A DNA stretch of 64,000 bases from Roseiarcus sp036489975 (GCA_036489975.1 DASXES010000079.1:4044-68043), one strand, 5' to 3'. Counted from the stretch's first letter, positions 1-9,500 are shown. The notes: generated from the sequence alone by a model not told the origin. A program made the numbers and translations.

Positions 1-768
1 CTTATCAGCCACGAATTCGAGATCGGCTGGACGACCGCCACGCTGTTCGCCTTCCTGATGCTGTTCTGGTGGGCGGGCTCCAACCAGATCTACCAGCTTC
101 TTCCGCCGGCCCAGGCGATGGAGATCCACGTCGTCGCGAAGCAATGGATGTGGAAGATCGAGCATCCCAACGGCGTGCGCGAGATCAACATGCTGCATGC
201 TCCGATCGACGAGCCGATCCGGCTGGACATGACGTCGCAGGACGTCATCCACTCGTTTTCCGTCCCGGACTTCCGCATCAAGCAGGACATATTGCCCGGC
301 CGCTACGTCGAATCCTGGTTTCGCGCCACCAAGATCGGGACCTTCCGGCTCTATTGCACGCAGTTCTGCGGCACGGCCCATTCCGGAATGGTGGGCTCCG
401 TCGTCATCATGAGCAAGCCGGATTTCGCCTCATGGCTCGCGGCGCAGCATCCCGCGGGCGATCTCGCTGGACAGGGCCGCGCGCTCTTCACGAGCCTTGG
501 CTGCGCCGGCTGCCACACGCCGGGTGGCCCGATCCACGCCCCCGATCTCGCGGGGCTCTACGGGCGCAAAGTGCCCCTCTCGAACGGCGCCTTCGCGCTG
601 GTGGACGCCGCCTATATCCGCGATCGGATCCTCGATCCGCAGAGCAATCCGCCTGCCGGCTACGATCCCATCATGCCCTCCTTCAAGGGCGAGGTGGACG
701 ACGGCCAGATCCTGGCTCTCACAGCCTACATTCGTTCGCTTGGGTCCTCTCGAGGAGCGCTCCGATGA
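1..768 (+). CDS. coxB: Cytochrome c oxidase subunit II with C-terminal cytochrome c domain (5' end outside window)
   Basis: The reading frame is open from base 1, so the N-terminus (signal and first membrane helix) lies upstream. The visible part begins in a membrane helix (EIGWTTATLFAFLMLFWW), followed by the CuA cupredoxin domain. The CuA ligands are seen in CTQFCGTAHSGM (C-x3-C-x3-H-x2-M, around codons 118-129). About 40 residues later a fused cytochrome c domain carries CAGCH, the covalent haem c site, with a distal Met candidate in IMPSFKG. Such fused subunit II proteins define caa3-type oxidases, which take electrons from soluble or membrane cytochrome c on the periplasmic side. The stop overlaps the start of the subunit I gene (ATGA), so they are almost certainly co-transcribed. 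Confidence 0.95.
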   Translation, partial: LISHEFEIGWTTATLFAFLMLFWWAGSNQIYQLLPPAQAMEIHVVAKQWMWKIEHPNGVREINMLHAPIDEPIRLDMTSQDVIHSFSVPDFRIKQDILPGRYVESWFRATKIGTFRLYCTQFCGTAHSGMVGSVVIMSKPDFASWLAAQHPAGDLAGQGRALFTSLGCAGCHTPGGPIHAPDLAGLYGRKVPLSNGAFALVDAAYIRDRILDPQSNPPAGYDPIMPSFKGEVDDGQILALTAYIRSLGSSRGALR

Positions 769-2456
769 CCGACGCCGTCGTCCCGATCGATCACGCCGAG
801 CCGCGCGCCGCGCGCGTCGCCGCTGGCAGCTACCTCGATTCGGAGGGCGGGGGACTGAGCGAATGGCTGCTCGCCACCGACCACAAGCGGATCGCGCTTC
901 TCTACGCACTCATGATCACGGCGTTCTTCTTCATCGGCGGCGCGGCGGCGACGCTGATCCGGCTCGAACTGATCTCGCCGCACGGACACTTCCTGACCGA
1001 TGACGAATACAATCATGTGTTCACGCTGCACGGCATCATCATGGTCTGGTTCTTCCTCGTGCCGCTCATTCCAGCGACTTTCGGCAATTTTCTGCTGCCC
1101 CTGATGATCGGCGCGCCCGACGTCGCCTTTCCGAAGCTCAATCTGGCGAGCTGGTATCTGACCCTGATCGGGGGGATCTGCGTGCTCGCCGCCATGATGC
1201 TGGGCGGCGTCGACACGGGATGGACCTTCTACCCGCCATACTCAACCGCGTTCTCGAACAGCAACGTGGCGGTCGCCGTCGTCGGCGTCATCATCGCGGG
1301 TTTCGGCACGATTGCGACCGGCGTCAATTTCGTTGCGACGACCCACATGTTGCGCGCCCCCGGCATGACCTGGTTTCGCATGCCCCTCTTCGTCTGGACG
1401 ATCTACGCGACGAGCCTTGTCATGATCCTGGCGACGCCGGTCCTGGCGATCACGCTGGCCCTCGTCGCAGCGGACCGGCTCTTCGGTTTGCCGGTCTTCG
1501 ACGGCTTTCGCGGCGGCGATCCGCTGCTCTTCCAGCATCTCTTCTGGTTCTACTCGCATCCCGCCGTCTACATCATGATCCTGCCCGCGATGGGCGTCGT
1601 GACGGAGGTCATTACCTGCTTCGCCCGGCGCCGCGTCTTCGGCTACGCGATGATGGTCTATGCGGTGCTGGCGATCGCCATCATCGGCTTTACGGTCTGG
1701 GGCCATCACATGTTCGTCTCGGGCCAGTCGGTATTCGCCAACTTGGTCTTTTCCTTTCTTTCGTTCATCGTCGCCGTGCCTTCCGCCATCAAGGTTTTCA
1801 ACTGGACGGCGACGCTCTATCGCGGGCAGATCACTTTTGAAGCGCCGATGCTCTATGCGCTCGGCTTCGTCGGCCTGTTCACGATCGGCGGCCTGACCGG
1901 GCTCTTTCTCGCCTCGGTGCCAATCGACATTCAGGTGACCGGCACTTATTTCGTCGTCGCGCATTTCCATTACGTGATGGTGGGCGGCGCGGTGTCGGCT
2001 TATTTCGCCGGCCTGCATTTCTGGTGGCCGAAGATCACCGGCCGGCTCTATCCGGAATCGTGGGCGCGCTTCGCGGCCGTGCTGATGTTCTTCGGCTTCA
2101 ACTTCACCTTCTTCCCGCAATTCATCCTTGGCTATCTCGGCATGCCGCGGCGCTATCACGAGTATCCGCCCGAGTTCCAGCCGTGGAATATCATGTCGTC
2201 CGCCGGCGCGGTCGTCCTAGCCGCGGCTTATCTCATGCCGCTCGGCTATCTCACCTGGGCCTGCTTCTACGGAAAGCCGGCGCCGGCCAATCCGTGGAAC
2301 GCCAAAGGGCTCGAATGGTGGACGAGTTCACCTCCGCCAAAGCACAATTTTCTGCGCACGCCCGTCGTAACCGAAGACCCCTACGACTATCACGATTCCG
2401 ATATGTCGCCTGAACCGCAGGCCCGGCCAGTAGACGTGGCGCGCGCCCATGGCTGA
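765..2456 (+). CDS. coxA: Cytochrome c oxidase subunit I, caa3/A2-type
   Basis: The 563-residue catalytic subunit of the haem-copper oxidase reduces O2 to water and pumps protons. Start ATG 765 overlaps the coxB stop; the open frame runs further upstream, but that part only shadows coxB. About 12 membrane helices are visible. Haem ligands are in HGIIMVWFF and HFHYVMVGG, and CuB ligands in the SHPAVY and WGHHMF motifs. The cross-linked Tyr of HPAVY is present. The Glu of the common GHPEVY motif is absent; instead the sequence reads YSHPAVY, the signature known for A2-type oxidases, where Tyr-Ser replaces the Glu of the proton channel. This agrees with the cytochrome c fusion on subunit II. Confidence 0.96.
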   Translation: MTDAVVPIDHAEPRAARVAAGSYLDSEGGGLSEWLLATDHKRIALLYALMITAFFFIGGAAATLIRLELISPHGHFLTDDEYNHVFTLHGIIMVWFFLVPLIPATFGNFLLPLMIGAPDVAFPKLNLASWYLTLIGGICVLAAMMLGGVDTGWTFYPPYSTAFSNSNVAVAVVGVIIAGFGTIATGVNFVATTHMLRAPGMTWFRMPLFVWTIYATSLVMILATPVLAITLALVAADRLFGLPVFDGFRGGDPLLFQHLFWFYSHPAVYIMILPAMGVVTEVITCFARRRVFGYAMMVYAVLAIAIIGFTVWGHHMFVSGQSVFANLVFSFLSFIVAVPSAIKVFNWTATLYRGQITFEAPMLYALGFVGLFTIGGLTGLFLASVPIDIQVTGTYFVVAHFHYVMVGGAVSAYFAGLHFWWPKITGRLYPESWARFAAVLMFFGFNFTFFPQFILGYLGMPRRYHEYPPEFQPWNIMSSAGAVVLAAAYLMPLGYLTWACFYGKPAPANPWNAKGLEWWTSSPPPKHNFLRTPVVTEDPYDYHDSDMSPEPQARPVDVARAHG

Positions 2457-3090
2457 TGCGGCCGTCGCCCCCGATCCTCTGCGGGAGCCATGGTCGGATC
2501 TCTCGCGCCAGCGCGAGGCGGCGACGCTCGGCATGTGGCTGTTCCTGATGAGCGAGATGCTGTTCTTCGGCGCGCTGTTCATGGCTTTCAGCTTTTCGCG
2601 GGCGCTTGATCCCGCCGCCTTCGCGGAGGCGGCGCGCCATGCCGAGATCGCCTATGGCGCGGCCAATACCGCCGTGCTGGTGACGAGCAGCCTCACGATC
2701 ACGATCGCGGTGCGAGCCGCGGACGTCGAACGCGGCAGGCTCGCGGCGCGGCTTCTCGCCGCGACAGCGTTCTTGGGCGTCGCCTTTCTCATCATCAAGG
2801 GTTTCGAATATCGTGACGATCTTCGCCATCATCTCGTTCCGGGTCACGATTTCGCGCTCGGCCAGAACGCGACCCAGATCTTCTGGGCCTTCTATTGGGC
2901 CATGACGGGCATCCACGCGATCCATCTGACGGTCGGCGTCGCTCTCGTCCTGCGACTGTTCTGGCTCGTGCGGCGCGGGCGCATTAGCCTCGCCTCGCCT
3001 CAGCTCGAGGTCACGTCGCTCTACTGGCATCTGGTCGACGCGTTCTGGATCGTGCTGTTTCCCGTCCTTTACGTGGCGGTGCGGGCATGA
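2449..3090 (+). CDS. coxC: Cytochrome c oxidase subunit III
   Basis: This 213-residue integral membrane subunit overlaps the end of coxA by 8 bases. About five helices are seen, fewer than the seven of mitochondrial-type subunit III and typical of caa3 and quinol oxidases. Family landmarks include GMWLFLMSEMLFFGALF near residue 28, the helix around ATQIFWAFYWAMTGIHAIHLTVG, and the C-terminal SLYWHLVDAFWIVLFPVLY with its conserved WH.VD motif. It stabilises subunit I and does not carry redox metals. It is translated as part of the coxB-A-C-(IV) operon. Confidence 0.94.
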   Translation: MADAAVAPDPLREPWSDLSRQREAATLGMWLFLMSEMLFFGALFMAFSFSRALDPAAFAEAARHAEIAYGAANTAVLVTSSLTITIAVRAADVERGRLAARLLAATAFLGVAFLIIKGFEYRDDLRHHLVPGHDFALGQNATQIFWAFYWAMTGIHAIHLTVGVALVLRLFWLVRRGRISLASPQLEVTSLYWHLVDAFWIVLFPVLYVAVRA

Positions 3091-3368
3091 GTGCGCAGAG
3101 AGTCGCGTGGCTTGGCTCCACCTTTGCGTGGATTGTGCTCATCTGCGGGACCGCGGCGGTGACCTGGCTGGGCCTCGAAGCGTCGGGACGCCTGCGGTTC
3201 GGGGGCGCGCTGGCGATTGCCGCCCTCATGCTCGGAACGCTCGCCTTCGGGCTGGTCGGCGTCGGGCGCAACCCGGCGCTGCTGCGGCTCATCGCGGGCG
3301 CCGCATTCCTGTTTCTGGCGCTCATGTTCTTCCTGAGCTTCACGGATCTCATGACCCGCCTGCGTTGA
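3087..3368 (+). CDS. Small membrane subunit IV-like protein of the caa3 oxidase
   Basis: This 93-residue protein starts in a 4-base ATGA overlap with the subunit III stop. It has three hydrophobic segments (roughly residues 9-28, 38-57 and 66-86), the size and topology of the cytochrome C oxidase subunit IV family found at the end of caa3 operons. No metal ligands are visible. Its position as the fourth overlapping gene supports an assembly or stability role in the oxidase. The assignment rests on position and topology, since sequence conservation in this family is low. Confidence 0.75.
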   Translation: MSAQRVAWLGSTFAWIVLICGTAAVTWLGLEASGRLRFGGALAIAALMLGTLAFGLVGVGRNPALLRLIAGAAFLFLALMFFLSFTDLMTRLR

Positions 3369-3380
3369 GGCGCGCGCCCG

Positions 3381-5162
3381 GTGAAACGCCCACAATCCAG
3401 ACCGATCGAGGATTACGGGTTGATCGGCGACGGCCGCACAGCGGCGCTCGTCGCCCGGGACGGCGCCATCGATTGGCTGTGCTGGCCGCGCTTCGACAGC
3501 GACGCGTGTCTCGCTGCCCTGCTCGGCGACGATCAGCACGGCGTCTGGCGCCTCGGCCCGACCGAAGCCGCGGAGGTGTCGCGCGGCTATTGCGGCGACA
3601 CCAATGTCCTTCAGACCGAGTTTCGCACCGCTGGCGGCGTTCTGCATCTCACGGACTTGATGCCGATGGGGGAAGAAGACTCATCCGCCGTGGTGCGCCG
3701 TCTTGAAGTCCGCGAGGGCGAGGTCGAGATCGAGCTCACCCTCGCGATACGTTTCGGCTACGGCGATATCCCGCCCTGGTTCTCCCCGCTGAGCGGCCCC
3801 GGCGGTGACGGCTTCTCGCGCGAAATCGGCCCCGACCTCGTCGTTCTACGCGGTCCGGGCCTATCGCGAGATGAGGCTGTGCTGCGGGCTCGCATCACGC
3901 TCAGCGCGGGAGAACGCGCCGATTACATCCTGCAGCACGGTCCTTCGGAGCTGCCAATTCCCGATCCGGTCGACCCGGAACGGGCGCTCAAACAGACCCT
4001 GGCGGCTTGGCGGGACTGGATCGCGCGTTTCGACAGGAAGACGGACTGGCCGGAAGCGGTGAAGCGTTCGCTGCTGACCCTCAAAGCGCTGACCTATGCG
4101 CCGACCGGCGGCATCGTCGCCGCGCCCACGCTCGGCCTGCCGGAAAAGCTGCGCGGGTCGATGAACTGGGACTATCGCTACTGCTGGCTGCGAGACTCCA
4201 CCTTCACTCTCACCGCGCTCCTGAATGCCGGCTTCCACGAAGAAGCGCAGGCATGGCTGCGCTGGCTCTTGCGCGCCGTGGGCGGAGCGCCAGACAAGAT
4301 GCGGGTGATTTATCGCGTGGACGGCGGCCGCCAGATCGAGGAACGCGAGATCGACCACCTTCCGGGGTGGAACGGCGCCCAGCCGGTGCGGGTCGGCAAT
4401 GCGGCCGCGGAGCAACGCCAACTCGACATCTATGGAGAGGTGGTGGACAGCATTCGCCTTTGCGACCGGGCGGGGCTGCCCGGCGCCGCCAACGCCGTTC
4501 TAACAAGCTCGCGGCTGGTCGCCCATGTGGAGCGGATCTGGCGCGAGCCCGACCAGGGCTTGTGGGAGTCCCGCGGCAAGCCGAAGCATTATGTCTATTC
4601 CAAAGCGATGGCCTGGGTGGCAGTGGATCGCCTATTGCGTCTTGGCGGAGCCCAGGATCGCCGAGCGGAGCTCGAATCCCTGCGCGACGCCATTCATGCG
4701 GACGTTTGCGCGCAGGGCTTCGACGCGAGACGAAACTGCTTCAGGCAGGCTTACGAGTCCGACAGCCTCGACGCCAGCGCGCTTCTTCTTCCCCTTGTCG
4801 GCTTCCTGCCGGCCACCGACGAGCGGATCGCCGGCACGATCGCCGCGATCGAGGGGGGATTGATGGAGGGCGGGCTGGTGCGCCGTCAGGAGGCGCCATG
4901 GCTCGGTCGCGAGGAGGGCGTCTTCCTGCCCTGCTCCTGCTGGCTGGCGGATTGCATGGCGATGCAGAACCGGCCCGAAGAGGCGCGCGCACTCTTCGAG
5001 CGTGTGCTGGCCGTCGCCAACGACCTCGGACTGCTTTCCGAGGAATATCACGTCCCATCGCGTCGGATGCTCGGGAACTTCCCGCAGGCGATGACTCACG
5101 TCGCCGTCATCAACACCGCCCTCGGCCTCTGCGGCTCCGTATTGCAACGCGGCGGGGGCTGA
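3381..5162 (+). CDS. Glycoside hydrolase family 15 protein (glucoamylase/trehalase-like)
   Basis: This 593-residue protein starts at GTG 3381, 12 bases after the oxidase operon. The N-terminal beta domain begins with the hallmark PIEDYGLIGDGRTAALV and DGAIDWLCWPRFDS of cytosolic bacterial GH15 enzymes. The (alpha/alpha)6 barrel shows WDYRYCWLRDSTFTL near residue 258 (substrate site), and EYHVPSRRMLGNFPQAMTHV near 560, in the usual place of the second catalytic acid. No signal peptide is seen, so it should act in the cytoplasm on alpha-glucans or trehalose. GH15 members of this type include both glucoamylases and actinobacterial trehalases, so the substrate is open. A debranching-type enzyme 8 kb downstream would fit storage glucan turnover. 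Confidence 0.9.
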   Translation: MKRPQSRPIEDYGLIGDGRTAALVARDGAIDWLCWPRFDSDACLAALLGDDQHGVWRLGPTEAAEVSRGYCGDTNVLQTEFRTAGGVLHLTDLMPMGEEDSSAVVRRLEVREGEVEIELTLAIRFGYGDIPPWFSPLSGPGGDGFSREIGPDLVVLRGPGLSRDEAVLRARITLSAGERADYILQHGPSELPIPDPVDPERALKQTLAAWRDWIARFDRKTDWPEAVKRSLLTLKALTYAPTGGIVAAPTLGLPEKLRGSMNWDYRYCWLRDSTFTLTALLNAGFHEEAQAWLRWLLRAVGGAPDKMRVIYRVDGGRQIEEREIDHLPGWNGAQPVRVGNAAAEQRQLDIYGEVVDSIRLCDRAGLPGAANAVLTSSRLVAHVERIWREPDQGLWESRGKPKHYVYSKAMAWVAVDRLLRLGGAQDRRAELESLRDAIHADVCAQGFDARRNCFRQAYESDSLDASALLLPLVGFLPATDERIAGTIAAIEGGLMEGGLVRRQEAPWLGREEGVFLPCSCWLADCMAMQNRPEEARALFERVLAVANDLGLLSEEYHVPSRRMLGNFPQAMTHVAVINTALGLCGSVLQRGGG

Positions 5163-5636
5163 TACGAGCCCCGATCAATCCGTCCGGCGGGAGCCGCAGC
5201 CGACCCGCAGCCTCGTCCCGAAGGCTCCTTTGGAATGTCTTGGCGGAGCGCGATTTTTCTCGGAATGGACCCTCAAGCGGGCTTGGAAAGGCTTGGATTT
5301 CCTTGGATTCTCTCGTCCGAATCGAGCCTTTTCAATGGGTTACGGTCGAATTCCGCGCAACGGAATTTGTCAGCCCCTTTGGCCGACACGGACGCTGACG
5401 CCATAGCCTTGCTGTCCCTGGAGCGCCAATGCTTCATTCGAAAATCCTATCACGCTTCTGATTATCCGCAAAGCGATTGTTGCCGCTCCGTGACCGCGAG
5501 TCACCAGCACAGTCTGTCCCAGAAGCGAGGCGACCGAGCGGATCTCGTCGGGAGCGCGTCTCCGATCATTCCAGCGTCGCGAACGGATCATGAGGGTCGC
5601 GCTCTGCGTATGGAGAACGAAGGACAGGAGCGCGCC
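5163..5636. other. Non-coding stretch, 474 bases
   Basis: An open frame crosses this stretch into the lactonase gene, but its translation looks like random composition and no conserved motif is visible on either strand. The last bases contain a good ribosome binding site (AGGACAGGAG, 5621-5630) for the lactonase start at 5637. I see no clear promoter or terminator. Confidence 0.5.
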
Positions 5637-6522
5637 ATGCCGGAGATCGAACTCGTGCTGGATTGCCGGGCCATCATCGGCGAATCTCCGACCTGGTTCG
5701 CGCCTGAGCAGGCGCTCTACTGGATCGACGTCAAAGCGCCGACCCTGCATCGGCTCAGCGCCGACGGCTCTCAGGCGCAATGGCGCCTTGAGGCGGATAT
5801 CGGCGCCTTCGCATTGCTGGAGGGCGCCAAGGGCGCGCTCGTCGCGCTGCGCAACGGGATCTTCCGTCTCGATTTCGCGTCGGGAGAAACCGGACTTCTC
5901 GCCCCGCCGCCGTTCGACCCGGATCTCTTCCGCTTCAACGAGGGCGTTTGTGACGCCGAGGGACGTTTCTGGGTTGGTGATGTTCGATCCCCGTCCCGGC
6001 GTTACGGCCGAGCGAAGCGCCGCGCCTCTGCATCGATTCAGCTTCGGCGAGGGGCTCGTCGCCGGCGATGACTGGTCGGATCTGCATAACGGCTTCGCCT
6101 GGAACGCTGGAGAGGACGCGTTCTTCCTGTCGCATTCTCACGCGGGTGAGGTGCTTTGCGCGCCGTATGACCGGGCGAGCGGCAGCCTAGGAAAACCCAG
6201 TCCGTTCGCCGAAATTCGAACCAAAGGGCATGTGCCCGACGGCGCAGCGATGGACGAGGAAGGTTGCTATTGGTGCGCGGTCCATGGCGGCGGCGTTCTG
6301 CATCGCTATGATCCGTCGGGCGGCTTGATTGCGCAGGTGGACTTGCCGGTCAGCCAGCCGACCATGTGCGCCTTCGTCGGGCCTGACCTCAATGAGATGG
6401 TCGTGACCAGCGCCAGAGAAAAACTGACCGAGGATGAGCTCAAGCGCGAGCCGCATGCTGGCGGGTTGCTTCGGCTACTTCCCGGCGTCCGCGGTCTTCC
6501 TCGCCCCTGCATCGTGCGATGA
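5637..6522 (+). pseudogene. SMP-30/gluconolactonase-family gene broken by a frameshift
   Basis: The beginning (start ATG 5637, good upstream RBS) reads ELVLDCRAIIGESPTWF and ALYWIDVKAPTLHRL, the standard N-terminus of SMP-30/gluconolactonase beta-propellers, and continues to GRFWVG at about 5975. The family then continues only in another frame with MFDPRPG, and on through NGFAWN, PDGAAMDEEGCYWCA and AGGLLRL to a normal C-terminus at 6522. The switch falls between 5973 and 5983 and equals a net +1 or -2. Such enzymes hydrolyse sugar lactones to aldonic acids with a divalent metal. The neighbours (enolase-superfamily enzyme, GMC oxidoreductase) make a sugar-lactone role natural. Both halves are well conserved, so this is a recent mutation or a sequencing error. 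Confidence 0.85.
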
Positions 6523-6622
6523 AGCTTTCCATCGCGGCGGAACCTCTGTTCGACTTACTCGTTGGGGAGTCGTCAACGCCACCCAAAGTGCGACAATCGG
6601 CGTGGAGGTTCCTCCCTTGACC

Positions 6623-8398
6623 ATGAATGTCAGCGAATTCGTCTGGAAGCGTCTTCAGGAATGGGGGCTCAAGCGGATATTCGGCTATCCCGGCGACGGC
6701 GTCGGCGGATTGGACGTGGCGCTGCAAAAGGCGCTGCCGGGCATGGAATATGTCCAGGTTCGCCACGAGGAGATGGCGGCCTTCATGGCCAGCGCGCATG
6801 CGAAATTCACCGGCGGCGTCGGGCTCTGCTACGCGACCTCCGGCCCCGGCGCGATCCACCTGCTCAACGGCCTCTATGACGCGAAGATGGATAACCAGCC
6901 CGTCGTCGCCATTGTCGGCCAGCAGGCGCGCTCCTCACTCGGCGCCCATTACCAGCAGGAAGTGGATCTGGTCGCGCTGTTCAAGGATGTCGCGAGCGAC
7001 TACGTCGCCATCGGGACGGTGCCGAGCCAGGTTCGTCACATGGTGGATCGCGCGGTGCGAATTGCGCAGACGAAACGCTCCGTCACCTGCATCATTCTGC
7101 CCAACGATCTGCAATTGATGGATTACGAGGACCCACCGCTGGCGCATGGCTCGACGCATACGGGCGTGGGGTTCCCGGCGGAAAGCAAAGTTCCCGAAAG
7201 CCAGGGATTGCGCGACGCGGCCAAGGTGCTCAACGAGGGCAAGAAAGTCGCCATGCTGGTCGGCGCCGGCTGCCTGGAAGCGACCGACGACGTGCTCGCG
7301 GTCGCGGATAAACTCGGCGCAGGCGTTGCGAAAGCGCTGCTCGGCAAGGCCGTGCTTCCCGATGATCTGCCTTTCGTCACCGGCGGCCTTGGTCTCCTCG
7401 GGACCAAGCCGTCGTGGGACATGATGAAGAATTGCGACACGCTGCTGATGGTCGGTTCATGCTTTCCCTACAGCGAGTTTCTGCCTGACCCCGGAAGCGC
7501 GCGAGGCGTGCAGATCGACATCAAGGGGGAGAATCTCAGTCTTCGCTATCCGATGGAGGTCAACCTTCTTGGCGACAGCGCGGCGACGTTGAGAGCGCTG
7601 CTGCCGCTCATCGAACAGAAGAGCGATACGAAGTGGCGGGACACGATCAAGGACAATCTCGCCGACTGGTGGAAGGTGCTCGAAAGCCGCGCCATGAACG
7701 CCGCCGACCCGATCAACCCGCAGCGTGTCTTCTGGGAGCTTTCGCCGCGCCTGCCGGATCATTGCATCGTCACCGCCGATAGCGGCTCGGTCGCCAACTG
7801 GTACGGACGCGACCTGAAATTCCGCCGCGGCATGAAAGGCTCGCTATCGGGTTCGCTCGCGTCGCTCGGCGCGGCGACCCCATACGCGCTGGCTGCGAAA
7901 ATGGCCTATCCGGAGCGGCCTGTGATCGGCACGATCGGCGACGGCGCCATGCAGATGAATGGCATGAACGTGATGATCACCGTCTCCAAATATTGGAAGC
8001 AATGGTCGAACCCAGTGTTCATCATGATGGTGCTCAATAACCGCGACCTCAGTCAGGTCACCTGGGAAGAGCGTGTGCAGCTGGGCGACGGCAAGACGGA
8101 AAGCACGCAGTCCATCCCGGACCTGCCCTACGCAAAATATGCCGAATTGCTCGGGCTCAAGGGCATATTCTGTAGGGACCCCGATAAGATCGGCGCCGCG
8201 TGGGACGAGGCGTTCGCCTCCGACCGCCCCGTGATCCTCGAGTTCTATACAGACCCCAACGTCCCGCCTTTGCCGCCGCACATCACCCTCAAGGACGCGG
8301 CGCATTTCATGACCATGATGCCGGACGAACCGGAGCTCGGCAGCGTCCTGAAAAATACGGCCAAGGAGCTCGTCTCCACCGTTCTCCCCGGCAGATAG
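6623..8398 (+). CDS. Thiamine-pyrophosphate enzyme of the pyruvate oxidase/acetolactate synthase family
   Basis: This is a 591-residue cytosolic protein. The N-terminal PYR domain has GYPGDGVGGLD and the activating Glu in VRHEEMAAFMASAHAKF, followed by CYATSGPGAIHLLNG. The central domain (about residues 190-330) is of the FAD/ADP-binding type. The C-terminal PP domain has the cofactor motif from GTIGDGAMQMNG to VLNNRDLSQVTWE. This architecture is shared by PoxB (pyruvate to acetate), acetolactate synthases and sugar-acid TPP enzymes, and I cannot choose between them. GGAGG (6604-6608) sits 8 bases before an in-frame TTG at 6617 and 14 before ATG 6623, so translation may begin at TTG, adding two residues. 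The gene begins about 100 bases after the lactonase remnant and is followed after 4 bases by the next gene. Confidence 0.9.
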   Translation: MNVSEFVWKRLQEWGLKRIFGYPGDGVGGLDVALQKALPGMEYVQVRHEEMAAFMASAHAKFTGGVGLCYATSGPGAIHLLNGLYDAKMDNQPVVAIVGQQARSSLGAHYQQEVDLVALFKDVASDYVAIGTVPSQVRHMVDRAVRIAQTKRSVTCIILPNDLQLMDYEDPPLAHGSTHTGVGFPAESKVPESQGLRDAAKVLNEGKKVAMLVGAGCLEATDDVLAVADKLGAGVAKALLGKAVLPDDLPFVTGGLGLLGTKPSWDMMKNCDTLLMVGSCFPYSEFLPDPGSARGVQIDIKGENLSLRYPMEVNLLGDSAATLRALLPLIEQKSDTKWRDTIKDNLADWWKVLESRAMNAADPINPQRVFWELSPRLPDHCIVTADSGSVANWYGRDLKFRRGMKGSLSGSLASLGAATPYALAAKMAYPERPVIGTIGDGAMQMNGMNVMITVSKYWKQWSNPVFIMMVLNNRDLSQVTWEERVQLGDGKTESTQSIPDLPYAKYAELLGLKGIFCRDPDKIGAAWDEAFASDRPVILEFYTDPNVPPLPPHITLKDAAHFMTMMPDEPELGSVLKNTAKELVSTVLPGR

Positions 8399-8402
8399 GG
8401 CC

Positions 8403-9500
8403 GTGCGTGCGGAGGCGCCCATCCGGGCCGTCACGGCTCGCGCCTACACGATTCCGACGGATGCGCCGGAGGCGGACGGGACTTTTGCCTGGCGCGAAAC
8501 GACGATTGTCGTGATGACGATCGAAGCTGGAGGTCAGAGCGGACTTGGCTACACCTATAGCGCGGAAGCGATTGTCGCGCTTGCGGAGGGTCCGCTTGCA
8601 ACCGCGTTGCGCGGGCAGGATGCCTTCGACATTCCGCACTGTCATCGCCTGTTGGTCAATCAGGTTCGCAACCTGGGCCGGTCCGGCTTGGCCGCGACCG
8701 CGATCTCCGCGCTCGATGCGGGGCTGTGGGATCTGAAAGCCAAGCTGCTCGACTTGCCGCTCGCGGCGTTGCTGGGGCGGGCGCGAAGCGACGTGCCGAT
8801 CTATGGCAGCGGAGGCTTCACCTCTTATGACGATCGGCAACTGACGCGGCAGCTTTCCGGCTGGGTCGAGCGGGACGGCTGTCGCGCGGTGAAAATGAAA
8901 ATCGGCAGCCATCCGGACGACGATCTGCGTCGGGTCAATGTCGCCAAAGAGGCGATCGGGGACGCGTCGCTGTTCGTGGACGCCAACGGCGCCTATTCCG
9001 TCAAGGAGGCGCTGCAAATGGCGGATGCGTTCGCCGCGGAGGCCGGGGTCGCATGGTTCGAGGAGCCGGTCTCGTCAGACGATCTGGACGGGCTGGCGCA
9101 GGTGCGCGCGGCGGCGCCGGCCGGCATGGACGTCGCCGCCGGCGAATACGCCTATAATTCCGACGATGTGCGGCACATGCTGGCTCGCCGTGCGGTCGAC
9201 GTGCAGCAGGCGGATGCGTCGCGATGTCTTGGCGTCACGGGGTTCCTGCAGGCAGCTGTGCTTTGCGACGCGCATCATATCGATCTTTCGGGCCATTGCG
9301 CGCCGGCTCTCCATGTGCATGCAGCCTGCGCGGCGCCGCGTTTGCGACATCTCGAGTGGTTTCACGACCACGTTCGCATCGAGCATATGCTGTTCGACGG
9401 CGCGCCCGTCGCCAAAGACGGCGCGATCCAGCCAGATATGAGCCGCCCTGGCCTCGGCCTCGAGCTCAAGGAGCGCGACGCGGAGCGCTATGCAGCATGA
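8403..9500 (+). CDS. Enolase-superfamily sugar-acid dehydratase/racemase (mandelate racemase subgroup)
   Basis: This 365-residue protein starts at GTG 8403. It has an N-terminal capping domain followed by a TIM barrel. Active-site elements in order are CRAVKMKIGS (KxK base, about residue 165), the metal ligands in FVDANGAY, WFEEPVS and AAGEYAYN, then QADASRCLGVTG and SGHCAPALHVH, which give the Asp-His dyad of the mandelate racemase subgroup. These enzymes abstract the alpha proton of a carboxylate, commonly dehydrating or epimerising sugar acids. The placement after a lactonase and before an oxidoreductase module suggests aldonate catabolism. The exact substrate cannot be read. The stop overlaps the next start. 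Confidence 0.9.
   Translation: MRAEAPIRAVTARAYTIPTDAPEADGTFAWRETTIVVMTIEAGGQSGLGYTYSAEAIVALAEGPLATALRGQDAFDIPHCHRLLVNQVRNLGRSGLAATAISALDAGLWDLKAKLLDLPLAALLGRARSDVPIYGSGGFTSYDDRQLTRQLSGWVERDGCRAVKMKIGSHPDDDLRRVNVAKEAIGDASLFVDANGAYSVKEALQMADAFAAEAGVAWFEEPVSSDDLDGLAQVRAAAPAGMDVAAGEYAYNSDDVRHMLARRAVDVQQADASRCLGVTGFLQAAVLCDAHHIDLSGHCAPALHVHAACAAPRLRHLEWFHDHVRIEHMLFDGAPVAKDGAIQPDMSRPGLGLELKERDAERYAA

Noticed and set aside
1242..2159. 305-codon minus-strand frame inside coxA
   Set aside because: Charged, repetitive translation antisense to conserved oxidase sequence; typical of GC-rich shadow frames.
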